Source of the DNA: Myxococcus landrumus
GTDB taxonomy: Bacteria > Myxococcota > Myxococcia > Myxococcales > Myxococcaceae
Direction: 5' to 3'
Assembly (NCBI RefSeq): GCF_017301635.1
Contig: NZ_CP071091.1
Coordinates: forward strand, 6,770,001-6,834,000
Length of the DNA: 64,000 bases
Below the pieces are notes generated by a model that was given only the letters and a program-made list of their open reading frames with translations, was not told where the DNA came from and did not search any database. Both the position numbers and the translations under genes were made by a program. Position 1 is the first letter of the stretch. Every line of letters starts with the position of its first letter. Of this stretch, positions 37,068 through 44,797 are shown one piece after another.

Positions 37068-37478
37068 TCAAGTCGGAGTGGAAGAAGCCAGCCCGGATTG
37101 AAGCCGCGTGATGACGGCGGTGTCGTCGTCGTCCAGCGTCGCGCCCATCGCCTGGGCCTGGGCATACAGCGCGAGCGCGTAGCGAAAGCGGGACAAGGCT
37201 GTCGCGTGCTCGCCCCGCGCATCGTGCAGCTCGCCATCCTCCGCGACGAGCCGGGCCAGCACCTTCACTCGAGACGGCTCTCCCAGGAGCCGCGCGGTGG
37301 AGAGGGCGTCCACCATCAGCAGGGCGTCGTACTCCATGCCCAGGATGTCGAGCGCCGTGGCGCGCAGGAGCTGGGCCGCGTCGTCGAAGCGCTTCTCGCG
37401 GCGGGCCTTGAGGAGCCGGGCCAGCGCGGCGGCGAACTGCTCGATGAGGCGCTCGATGTAGTCCTTCCGGATGGACAT
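37068..37478 (-). CDS. Small all-helical protein, DUF6483-like
   Basis: A 136-aa soluble protein predicted to be wholly helical: MSIRKDYIERLIEQFAAALA, LLKARREKRFDDAAQLLRA, LGEPSRVKVLARLVAEDGEL, with a TPR-like tail (ALSRFRYALALYAQAQA). The opening IRKDYIxRxIEQ is like the uncharacterised DUF6483 family. It faces away from the fused sheath gene; a 127-base divergent region separates the two. Function unknown. The 36833-37067 interval upstream of mmsA is non-coding. Confidence 0.75.
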   Translation of the reverse strand: MSIRKDYIERLIEQFAAALARLLKARREKRFDDAAQLLRATALDILGMEYDALLMVDALSTARLLGEPSRVKVLARLVAEDGELHDARGEHATALSRFRYALALYAQAQAMGATLDDDDTAVITRLQSGLASSTPT

Positions 37479-37605
37479 GGGGGGAGGCTGGCCTTGGACG
37501 GAGGAACACGCAAGCGCGGGCCCGAGCGAGGAGGGGCCCCCTCGCGAATGACACCCTCACCCGCTAACGTGCGGCACCTGACTCTTGTTGGCTGGGGGGC
37601 GGTTC

Positions 37606-39243
37606 ATGAGCCGGAGCGGAAGCAATGCGGAAGGAGCACACGTGCGGTGGTTCGTGGCGGGGGCGTTCTCCTCCTCGCCCACGGGGCGTCGCTTCCAGGT
37701 GACGCCGGAGACCTTCGCGAGCGAGCTGGCCAAGGCCGCCCGCCACGTGCGCGTCACCGTGCCGGACCGGCTGGGCGCGTTGGACACCTGCCCGGTGGAG
37801 CTCTCTTTCGAGCGCTTGCGCGACTTCAGCGTGGCGGAGGTGCTCCCGCGTCTGCCCAAGCCCCGCGAGCTGCATGCGCTGCGCGACACCCTCTGGGGGC
37901 TCGGGCCCGCCGAGGAGGTCATCCAATGCGTGACGCGTGTCACCGGCCCCGGGCGCCTGCCAGACGCCGTGGCCGCCGCGATTCGCGACGCCGCGGCGCC
38001 TCCCTCCTCCGCGCCCCCCGCCTCCGCGACGGGAGAGGACTCCCTGGTGGAGAGCCTGCTCCAGCAGGCGCAGAACGCCTCGCCGAGCGAGAACGCTTCG
38101 CGCGCCGTCAGCGCGTTCATCAAGGCCATCAACCCACGTCCTCAAGCGGCGCCGGCCGCGGCTCCCGCCAGCGCCGCGCGCAAGGCGGTGAAGGACCTGG
38201 TCGACGAGACGCTGGTGCGGTGCGCGACGGACGTGCTCATCGCGGAGCCCGTCGCCCGGATGGAGTCCGCGTGGCGGGGACTGAAGTGGCTGGTGGACCA
38301 GTGCCCCACGTCCGCGGGCATGGCGGTGGAGGTGCTCGACGTGAGCCGCGCGGAGCTGCCGGGCGCGCTGGAGGAGGCCCTCGCCCAAGAGCCCTTCGAG
38401 CGGCCCGATGCCGTCTTCGTAGTGGACACGAACGACGACGTCGCGGTGCTGGCCCGCCTCGCCGCGCTGGGTGAGCGCGCGCAGGTCCCCATCATCGCCG
38501 CCGTGGCGCCGTCGCTCCTGGGGCTGTCCCCGGACGAGCTCTCCCTGGGCCTGGACGACGGCCGCGAGAAGGTCTCCGAGGCCTGGAAGGCGCTGCGCCA
38601 GGACGAGTCCTCGCGGTGGCTGTGCGTGGTGCTCAACCGCGTGGCGGTCGCCAACGAAGTGAAGGCGAAGCGGTGGGCCTTCACCAGCCCCGCGCTCGCG
38701 GTGGCGGCCCTGCTCGCGGCCAGCTTCCGGGAGACGCGCTCCTTCGCGCGCATCACCGGCCAGCCCGGAAGCGTGCGCGCCCCCGCGCTGTGGGAGGTGC
38801 CCGCGGGCCGGGACCAGGGCCTGTCCATCCCCACCGAGACGTTCCTGCCCATCCGCGCACAGACGAAGCTGGAGGCGCACGGCGTGCTGGGCCTGGGCAG
38901 CCGGCGCGACGCGGACACGGTGTTGCTGGCCGCGGCGCCCATGGCCTTCGGTGGCGGCTACGCGGTGCCCCTGCCCGCGCAGGTGCTCACCGGCCGCATC
39001 GTCCGCTTCGCCACGTGGGTGAGGGACCAGTTGCCTCCCGGCTCGGGCGACACGGAGGTGGCCGCCATCTTCTCGCAGGCCGCGGAGGTCTTCCTCTTCC
39101 AGGGCTCCGCCGAACAGGGACAGCTCCACGGTGAGCTGGTTCGCACGGACCACGGCCCCGGCGTCCACGTCACCGCCACCGTCCGGCCCGAGCACGCGGG
39201 CACCCGCTTCCAGCTCGCCTTCACGCTCCCCATGCGAGGCTGA
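37606..39243 (+). CDS. Fused TssB-TssC-like contractile-sheath protein, orphan
   Basis: About 545 aa from ATG 37606 (GGGGGG just upstream; an in-frame TTG at 37585 is weaker). Residues ~25-120 resemble TssB: FQVTPETFASELAKAARHVR, VPDRLG, VELSFERLRDFS, LPKPRELHALRDTL. A ~70-residue Ala/Pro-rich linker follows. Residues ~195-545 resemble TssC: MESAWRGLKWLVDQC (the sheath SWRGL motif), VLDVSRAEL, VPIIAAVAPSLLGL, SFARITGQPGS, LGSRRDADTV, and a C-terminal VRPEHAGTRFQLAFTL like the TssC end. TssB and TssC are normally separate and form the T6SS tail sheath. No other T6SS gene is nearby. Confidence 0.75.
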   Translation: MSRSGSNAEGAHVRWFVAGAFSSSPTGRRFQVTPETFASELAKAARHVRVTVPDRLGALDTCPVELSFERLRDFSVAEVLPRLPKPRELHALRDTLWGLGPAEEVIQCVTRVTGPGRLPDAVAAAIRDAAAPPSSAPPASATGEDSLVESLLQQAQNASPSENASRAVSAFIKAINPRPQAAPAAAPASAARKAVKDLVDETLVRCATDVLIAEPVARMESAWRGLKWLVDQCPTSAGMAVEVLDVSRAELPGALEEALAQEPFERPDAVFVVDTNDDVAVLARLAALGERAQVPIIAAVAPSLLGLSPDELSLGLDDGREKVSEAWKALRQDESSRWLCVVLNRVAVANEVKAKRWAFTSPALAVAALLAASFRETRSFARITGQPGSVRAPALWEVPAGRDQGLSIPTETFLPIRAQTKLEAHGVLGLGSRRDADTVLLAAAPMAFGGGYAVPLPAQVLTGRIVRFATWVRDQLPPGSGDTEVAAIFSQAAEVFLFQGSAEQGQLHGELVRTDHGPGVHVTATVRPEHAGTRFQLAFTLPMRG

Positions 39244-39255
39244 CGCGGCGACGCG

Positions 39256-39285
39256 CCTCCGGGCGGGAACACGCGGGCCCGGAGG
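39256..39285. terminator. Stem-loop between convergent genes
   Basis: CCTCCGGGC (39256-39264) pairs perfectly with GCCCGGAGG (39277-39285), 12-base loop, in the 54-bp space between the sheath gene and the convergent GNAT gene. Confidence 0.6.
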
Positions 39286-39297
39286 ACGTCACGGCGG

Positions 39298-39822
39298 CTA
39301 CTTCAGGCGCATCACATACGCCTCCAGGAACACGGACGGCAGCGACATGTCGCCCGAGGGCTCCCGCACATAGCCGCGGTTCATGTACATGCGCGCCACG
39401 CCCTCGGCGCCTCGGCGGACGTGGAGACAAATCGCGTCCACGCCCCAGCTCCGGGCCTGCTTCTCCGCGGCGTCGAGCAGCGGCCGGCTCAGTCCCTTGC
39501 CATGCAGCTTCACGGAGGTGGCCAGGCCGCGAAGGTCCGCCGCGTTGGGCAGCCACGCCTCCGAGCCCGGCGCCCCGGGAGGAAACAAGGCCACGGTGCC
39601 CACCACCTCGCCGTCGAGCTCGGCCACCATCACCGAGGCAATCTTCCGCCGCGCGGCCACATCCCTCAGCTCGCGCTTGCGCTCGTCCGTGTAGACGACC
39701 TCCGGAAGCTTCTTCGCATACTGGGTGATGAAGGCCTCGACCAGCAGCTCCCCCACCACGCCATCGTCCTCGGGCCGCGCCTCACGAACCACCACCGGCC
39801 CCATCGCATCCTGAGTGCTCAT
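39298..39822 (-). CDS. GNAT-family N-acetyltransferase
   Basis: A 174-aa acetyl-CoA-dependent transferase. Seen: VVREARPEDDGVVGELLVEA (alpha1), SVMVAELDGEVVGTVALF (beta-strands 3-4 around the splay), the motif A region ATSVKLHGKGLSRPLLDAAE (acetyl-CoA pyrophosphate loop, with an unusual HGKGLS in place of RGxGxG) and ARMYMNRGY (motif B). The substrate is unknown. The ATG at 39822 was chosen because residues upstream in the frame are low-complexity Gly/Arg. Confidence 0.85.
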   Translation of the reverse strand: MSTQDAMGPVVVREARPEDDGVVGELLVEAFITQYAKKLPEVVYTDERKRELRDVAARRKIASVMVAELDGEVVGTVALFPPGAPGSEAWLPNAADLRGLATSVKLHGKGLSRPLLDAAEKQARSWGVDAICLHVRRGAEGVARMYMNRGYVREPSGDMSLPSVFLEAYVMRLK

Positions 39823-40023
39823 GCCCGCAGCCCTTACCACGGGCCCACGGGCCTCCCAACCCACCGGGTGCACCGCCCACACGCGACCTCCACCGCCACC
39901 TCCGCCACGCGGCGAAAGGCAGCGGCCTTCGCACCTGTGCACGCGTTTGCACACCTCGCCACCCTCCCAGCCTGTCTTCACCGGCACTCCCCCGCGGCAC
40001 ATCCCTTGCCATGGACACACACC

Positions 40024-40662
40024 ATGGACCTCCCCCGCCATCGGCCTCCTTTCCTTGTCGCAGGACTCCTCACCCTCCCCGCCCTGGCTCACGCGCAGGA
40101 GGAGGTCTCGGCGCAGCAAGCCCCGCCGCCCGCGGCCAGGCCCCTGAAGACCGCGCTCAACATCGGAGTCCAGGGACACACGCATCGGCTGGACGCGAAG
40201 GGCGGCGAGTCACCCGCCCTCGCGGTGAGCATGGAGCGGGCCTTCGATGACCACCTCTCCGCGTTCGCCGGCACGCTCCTCACGACGAACAACCTCGGCG
40301 TGGGCGTGCAGGCGGGAGGGCGCCTCTCCTTCGGTGAGCGGCCCTTGCAAGGCGCCTTTGTCTCCGCCCAGGGCGCCATCACCTGGTTCGACTCCGGCAC
40401 GGACTCCGACACCGGCTACGAGAAGAGTGGCCGCCGCCAGTCCTTGAGCGCGCTCGTGGGCTACTCCCATCCGTTCGCGAACCGCTGGCTCGTCTCGCTC
40501 GGCGCGGGCATCCAGCATGTCGTCACGAGGAGCAAGAGCGAGCCGCCCTTGCTCCCCATCTGCATCTATCTCGTGTGCCCCCGGGAGCCCGGAGAGACGA
40601 CTCGAACAGAAACAGAATCGTTCGAGCCCCTCCTCCAAGTGGGAACCACCTTCCGGTTCTGA
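40024..40662 (+). CDS. Small outer-membrane beta-barrel protein
   Basis: 212 aa, signal peptide MDLPRHRPPFLVAGLLTLPALAHA, then alternating amphipathic strands (TALNIGVQGHTHRLDAK, LGVGVQAGGRLSF, GAFVSAQGAITWFDSG, SLSALVGYSHPF, WLVSLGAGIQHVVTR) and a terminal aromatic (VGTTFRF), as expected for an eight-stranded outer-membrane barrel. One loop has two Cys (CIYLVC). No specific family recognised. Confidence 0.78.
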   Translation: MDLPRHRPPFLVAGLLTLPALAHAQEEVSAQQAPPPAARPLKTALNIGVQGHTHRLDAKGGESPALAVSMERAFDDHLSAFAGTLLTTNNLGVGVQAGGRLSFGERPLQGAFVSAQGAITWFDSGTDSDTGYEKSGRRQSLSALVGYSHPFANRWLVSLGAGIQHVVTRSKSEPPLLPICIYLVCPREPGETTRTETESFEPLLQVGTTFRF

Positions 40663-40829
40663 GCCCGGCGCCGAATCAAAGACAAACGAGTCGCGCATCC
40701 GGCGAAGCGGACATCTAACTTTCCAACCCAGACGTATCTGGGGTGTTTTGATAATTCTCAGTTGTCTTTCATTGCCGGCAACAGCATCTTGTCGGGGCCG
40801 TACGGACTCACATTCAGGAGACACACACC

Positions 40830-40997
40830 ATGTCGGCTCGCAAGAACCTCCGTGTTGCCGCTGTCCTCGCCGCCGTCGCCGCTGTCTTTACCGTGACCAC
40901 TGGCTTCAAGTCGGCGGCCCCTGCCTCCGAGTGCGCCCCGATTTGTTACAAGCACCCCATCACCGGCCAGCTCATCTGCACGGCTCCCTGCCCGTAG
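40830..40997 (+). CDS. 55-aa secreted peptide with four cysteines
   Basis: ATG preceded by AGGAG at 9 bases. Residues 1-30 form a signal peptide (basic RKNLR, then AVLAAVAAVFTVTTG, Ala sites at 29-32). The mature ~24 residues hold C35, C39, C50 and C54, a symmetric CxxxC-x10-CxxxC pattern with several Pro. A local AT-rich upstream stretch (around 40740-40770) may be its promoter, and a strong hairpin follows 12 bases after the stop, so it looks like a monocistronic gene. No family recognised; it could be a disulfide-stabilised or metal-binding peptide. Confidence 0.7.
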   Translation: MSARKNLRVAAVLAAVAAVFTVTTGFKSAAPASECAPICYKHPITGQLICTAPCP

Positions 40998-41009
40998 TCG
41001 AGAAGTTCA

Positions 41010-41048
41010 AAGGGGCCTGGTCCGCGCATGACGCGGAGCAGGCCCCTT
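41010..41048. terminator. Strong two-part hairpin after the small peptide gene
   Basis: AAGGGGCCTG (41010-41019) pairs with CAGGCCCCTT (41039-41048), and inside it TCCGCG pairs with CGCGGA. It lies between the peptide gene and the convergent ABC permease and probably serves both. Confidence 0.75.
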
Positions 41049-41082
41049 CTCACGAGACACAGGTGGATTTCCGGTGGCGCAT

Positions 41083-42306
41083 TTACTCCGTGCGCATGGC
41101 CTCCACGGGGTCCAGCTTCGCCGCGCGTGCGGCCGGGTAGATGCCGAAGCCCAGGCCCACACCGCTGCTCATGGCGAGCGACAACCAGACCGCCCAGGCA
41201 GGCACCTCGGTGGGCAGGCCAATCACCCAGCGCACCAGGTGCGACGCGCCAATCCCCAGGGCCACCCCCAGCAATCCGCCCGCCAGCGACAGCACCACCG
41301 CCTCCGTGGCGAACTGCGCCAGGATGCGCCGCTTCTTCGCGCCCAGCGCCTTGCGGATGCCAATCTCCCGGGTCCGCTCCGTCACGGCGACCAGCATGAT
41401 GTTCAGGATGCCGATGCCGCCCACCAGCAGGGACAGCAGGCACACCCCGAAGCTGGCCGCGGAAATCACCTTGGACATGCCGTTGAACATCTCCGTGGCG
41501 CTCTCATTGGAGAACACGAAGAAGTCATCGGGCTCCAGCGGCGCCAGGCCGTGGCGCCGGCGCATCAGGAGCGTCACCTCGTCCTGCGCCCGCTTGACCA
41601 GCTCTCCCGTGTGCGCCTGGACACTCACCCGGTAGTCACCCACCCCGAACAGCGGGCGGAAGGTGGTCAGCGGAATCATCAGGCTGTTGTCCTGTCCACC
41701 GCCGCCCAGGAAGCTCCCCTTGCGCTGGAGCGTGCCCACCACCACGAACGTGCGGCCCTTCAGCCGGAACGTCTGACCCAACGGCTGCATGCCGGGCCAC
41801 AACACGTCCGCGATGTTCGGTCCGACCACCGCCACCTGGCGGCCATCCAGGTACTCCACGTCCGTGAAGGCGCGCCCCGTCGCGACCGTCACCGAGTTCG
41901 TCTGGAAGTACTCCGGCGTCCCCGCCCACACACCCACGTTGGCGCGCGTCTCCCGCAGCGCCGTGTACATCTTCTGTCCGCCCTTCGAGTCCTCGCCCGC
42001 CGCCGTCAACACCGAGGGCAGCCCGCGAATGGCCGACAGGTCCGCATCCGTGAAGCGAGGCCGCCGCGCCATCTCCGCCGCCGACAGGTTGCCCGCGCCA
42101 AAGGGCAGCCGCTGCACCTGGAAGCAGTTGGAGCCCAGCTCCGACATGTTCTCGTTCACCTCGTTGCGCAGGCCCTCGATGATTCCCATCATCGACACCA
42201 CCGTGGTGGCGCCGATGACGATGCCCAACAGCGTCAGGAAGGAGCGCAGCGGGTTGGAGACGAAGGTCCCGAACGCGAGCCGCAAGGTATCCAGCAAGGC
42301 CATCAT
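41083..42306 (-). CDS. MacB/FtsX-type ABC transporter permease (second gene)
   Basis: 407 aa from tandem ATGs at 42306, with GAGGAA 8 bases upstream. It has a TM helix near the N-terminus (SFLTLLGIVIGATTVVSMMG), a large periplasmic MacB-PCD domain, then three C-terminal helices with the family core LLVGGIGILNIMLVAVTERT, REIGIRKALGAKKR. It ends ARAAKLDPVEAMR. It forms a probable heterodimer with the preceding paralogous permease (18-base gap). MacB-type systems extrude peptides, lipids or drugs, or act as mechanotransmitters, using an ATPase that is not encoded nearby. Confidence 0.93.
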   Translation of the reverse strand: MMALLDTLRLAFGTFVSNPLRSFLTLLGIVIGATTVVSMMGIIEGLRNEVNENMSELGSNCFQVQRLPFGAGNLSAAEMARRPRFTDADLSAIRGLPSVLTAAGEDSKGGQKMYTALRETRANVGVWAGTPEYFQTNSVTVATGRAFTDVEYLDGRQVAVVGPNIADVLWPGMQPLGQTFRLKGRTFVVVGTLQRKGSFLGGGGQDNSLMIPLTTFRPLFGVGDYRVSVQAHTGELVKRAQDEVTLLMRRRHGLAPLEPDDFFVFSNESATEMFNGMSKVISAASFGVCLLSLLVGGIGILNIMLVAVTERTREIGIRKALGAKKRRILAQFATEAVVLSLAGGLLGVALGIGASHLVRWVIGLPTEVPAWAVWLSLAMSSGVGLGFGIYPAARAAKLDPVEAMRTE

Positions 42307-42323
42307 GGAAGTGGTTCCTCGGC

Positions 42324-43550
42324 TCAGTCGTGGCGGAGTGCTTCCACCGGGTCCAGGTTCGCCGCGCGCGCCGCGGGCCAGATGCCGAACAGCAGGCCCA
42401 CCGCCGCCGCGAAGCCCACGCCTCCCACGACGGTCAGCGGCTTCACCGCCGCCGCCAGGGGCGTAATCCACGACACCGTCTTCGCCAGGCCCAACCCCAC
42501 GAGCGTCCCCATCACCCCGCCCACCGCCGACACGCTCGCGGCCTCCATCAGGAACTGGAGGATGATGGTGCGCTTGCGGGCCCCCAGCGCGCGCCGCACG
42601 CCAATCTCTCGCGTCCGCTCGCGCACCGACACCAGCATGATGTTCATGATGCCGATGCCGCCCACCAGCAGCGTAATCAACCCCACGCCCGTGGCCGCGC
42701 CGTACAGCGCGCCGGTGAGCTGGGCGTACATGCTGGCCAGCTGCTCGGGCCGGTTGAGGGCGAAGTCATCCTTGGCCCCAGGCGGCGTCTTTCGCTCGCG
42801 CCGGAGCGTGGCGGCGATGAGGTCCTGCGCCGTGAGCACGTTGTCCGGCGAGTCCACCATCACGTTGATGACGGGGGAGTTGCGCTTGCCGAAGTGGGTC
42901 TGGAAGGAGCGGTAGGGGATGAAGACCTGGAGGTCCTGGTTGTCCCCCAGCACCGTGCCCTTGGATTCCATGACGCCCACCACGCGGTAGGGCTTGCTGC
43001 CCAGCACCAGCCGGTGGCCCAGGGGGTTGAGCCCCGGGAACAGCGTGCGCGCCACCTCCGAGCCCAGCACCACCACCTGCGAGCGGGTCTCCACGTCCGC
43101 GGTGGTGAGGAAGCGACCCTGGTCCACGTAGAACGACGAGATGATGGCCGCGTCGGGCGTGGTGCCCAGCACCAGCACCGACGACATCCGCCGCTCCAGG
43201 AACCGCGCCTCCGCCCGCTCGAAGTAGATGGGCGCCGCCGCCACCACGTGCTCGGAGGACTTGAGGATGCCGGGGACCAGGTCCGCCGACAGGTTCTTCC
43301 GGTTGCGGTACTCCCACCAGTCCCCGCCCATGGACCAGGGGAACTTGGAGACCTGAATCGTGTTGGAGCCAATCTGCGCGAGCTGGTCCGCGAACGACTG
43401 GTTGATGCCCTGGATGATGCCGACGATGGCCAGGAGGGTGCAGACCCCCACGCCAATCCCCACGGTCGTCAGCACGGTCCGCAGACGGTTCGCCTTCAGC
43501 GAGAACAGGGCGATGCGCCCGCCCTCCCACACGTCGACCCTGAAGCTCAC
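42324..43550 (-). CDS. MacB/FtsX-type ABC transporter permease (first gene)
   Basis: 408 aa, same topology as its neighbour: N-terminal helix TVLTTVGIGVGVCTLLAIVG, a ~230-residue periplasmic MacB-PCD region, and the FtsX core LLVGGIGIMNIMLVSVRERT, REIGVRRALGARKR, ending ARAANLDPVEALR. The absence of an ATP-binding subunit or membrane-fusion protein on either side is notable: a cysteine desulfurase lies upstream and the peptide gene beyond the partner. The ATPase must be elsewhere, or supplied by another system. Confidence 0.93.
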   Translation of the reverse strand: MSFRVDVWEGGRIALFSLKANRLRTVLTTVGIGVGVCTLLAIVGIIQGINQSFADQLAQIGSNTIQVSKFPWSMGGDWWEYRNRKNLSADLVPGILKSSEHVVAAAPIYFERAEARFLERRMSSVLVLGTTPDAAIISSFYVDQGRFLTTADVETRSQVVVLGSEVARTLFPGLNPLGHRLVLGSKPYRVVGVMESKGTVLGDNQDLQVFIPYRSFQTHFGKRNSPVINVMVDSPDNVLTAQDLIAATLRRERKTPPGAKDDFALNRPEQLASMYAQLTGALYGAATGVGLITLLVGGIGIMNIMLVSVRERTREIGVRRALGARKRTIILQFLMEAASVSAVGGVMGTLVGLGLAKTVSWITPLAAAVKPLTVVGGVGFAAAVGLLFGIWPAARAANLDPVEALRHD

Positions 43551-43647
43551 GTTGAAACCTCTCGCACCGGCGCGCGGCGCCGCACCGGATGCATGCTCCG
43601 GTTCCTGCTCCTACGCCAGAGTCCTCCGGTTGATTGCATGACGGATT

Positions 43648-44784
43648 TCATCCCACCTGCCGCCACGCGCGGATGAGGGCGTCCGCCGCCCGGTCCACCT
43701 CCTCCTGGGAGGTGTCCGGTCCCAGCGACAGACGCACGGAGCCCAGGGCCTCCTGCTCGCCCACCCCCATGGCCCGCAGGACGGAGGACGCCGTCTCTCC
43801 TCCCTCGTGACACGCCGAGCCCGTGGATGCGGCGACCTCCGGTGTCGCGGCCAGCACCGCGCTGCCTCGCACGCCAGGGAAGCGGACATGGAGTGTGTTG
43901 GGCAGCCGCTCCGCGTCCTCACCGCTCAAGGCCAGTCCCGGAATCGAAACACGAAGCCGGGTCCACAGCCGCTCGCGCAGGGCCACCTGTTCCGCGAGGC
44001 CCCTCGCGAGCCGGCGTCCCGCGAGCGAACACGCGACGCCCAGGCCCACGGCATAGGGGACGTTCTGGGTCCCCGGCCTCAGGCCTCGCTCCTGTCCTCC
44101 GCCCAGCGTCACGGCCCGGAGCGGCGTGCCCCGGCGCACGTACAGCGCGCCCACGCCCTTGGGGGCGCGCAGCTTGTGGCCCACCAGGGTGAGCAGGTCC
44201 ACGCCCAGCGCCGTCACGTCCACGGGCACCTTCCCCACCGACTGCGCCGCGTCCGTGTGCACCGTGACGCCGTGACGGTGAGCCAGGGCCGCCACCTCCG
44301 CCACGGGCTGGAGCACGCCCGTCTCGTTATTGGAATGCATCAGTGACACGAGTGCGGTTTCGGAGTCGAGGACCCGCGCCGCGTCCTCCACGCGCACGCG
44401 GCCCTGGGCGTCCACGGGCAGCCACGTCACGCGCCAGCCGCGCCACTCCAGCGCGTCGCACGGCAGGCGGGTGGCGGGGTGTTCGATGACGGAGGTGACG
44501 AGGTGGCGGCGCTCGGCGTGGCTCTCGGCGGCGCCTCGGATGGCCAGGTTGTTGGCCTCCGTGCCGCCGGAGGTGAAGAGCACCTCGGAGGACTTCGCGC
44601 CGATGAGGGCGGCCACCTTCGCGCGAGCCTCCTCCAGCGCCTCGAGCGCGCGGCGGCCGTAGGGGTGGCCGCTGGAGGGGTTGCCGAAGTGCTCGCGCAG
44701 GTACGGCAACATCGCGTCCACCACCTCCGGGTCCACGGGGGTGGTGGCGTTGTGGTCCAGGTACAGCGGGTGCTCGGGGCTCAT
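43648..44784 (-). CDS. Cysteine desulfurase (IscS/NifS family)
   Basis: 378-aa PLP enzyme that transfers sulfur from cysteine as persulfide. Seen: LYLDHNATTPVDP start, TSGGTEANNLAIRG, HTDAAQSVGKVPV, the PLP Lys in LVGHKLRAPKG, and the active Cys in STGSACHEGG. The length and loop fit the NifS-like group. No iscU, iscA or tRNA-thiolation gene adjoins, so the sulfur acceptor is not known. The lysyl-oxidase gene just upstream on the same strand ends 13 bases before it. Confidence 0.93.
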   Translation of the reverse strand: MSPEHPLYLDHNATTPVDPEVVDAMLPYLREHFGNPSSGHPYGRRALEALEEARAKVAALIGAKSSEVLFTSGGTEANNLAIRGAAESHAERRHLVTSVIEHPATRLPCDALEWRGWRVTWLPVDAQGRVRVEDAARVLDSETALVSLMHSNNETGVLQPVAEVAALAHRHGVTVHTDAAQSVGKVPVDVTALGVDLLTLVGHKLRAPKGVGALYVRRGTPLRAVTLGGGQERGLRPGTQNVPYAVGLGVACSLAGRRLARGLAEQVALRERLWTRLRVSIPGLALSGEDAERLPNTLHVRFPGVRGSAVLAATPEVAASTGSACHEGGETASSVLRAMGVGEQEALGSVRLSLGPDTSQEEVDRAADALIRAWRQVG

Positions 44785-44797
44785 GGCCCCGCGAGGT

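Noticed and set aside
37606..39243. Part of a complete type VI secretion cluster
   Set aside because: None of the flanking genes encodes a T6SS component; only the sheath-like protein is present.
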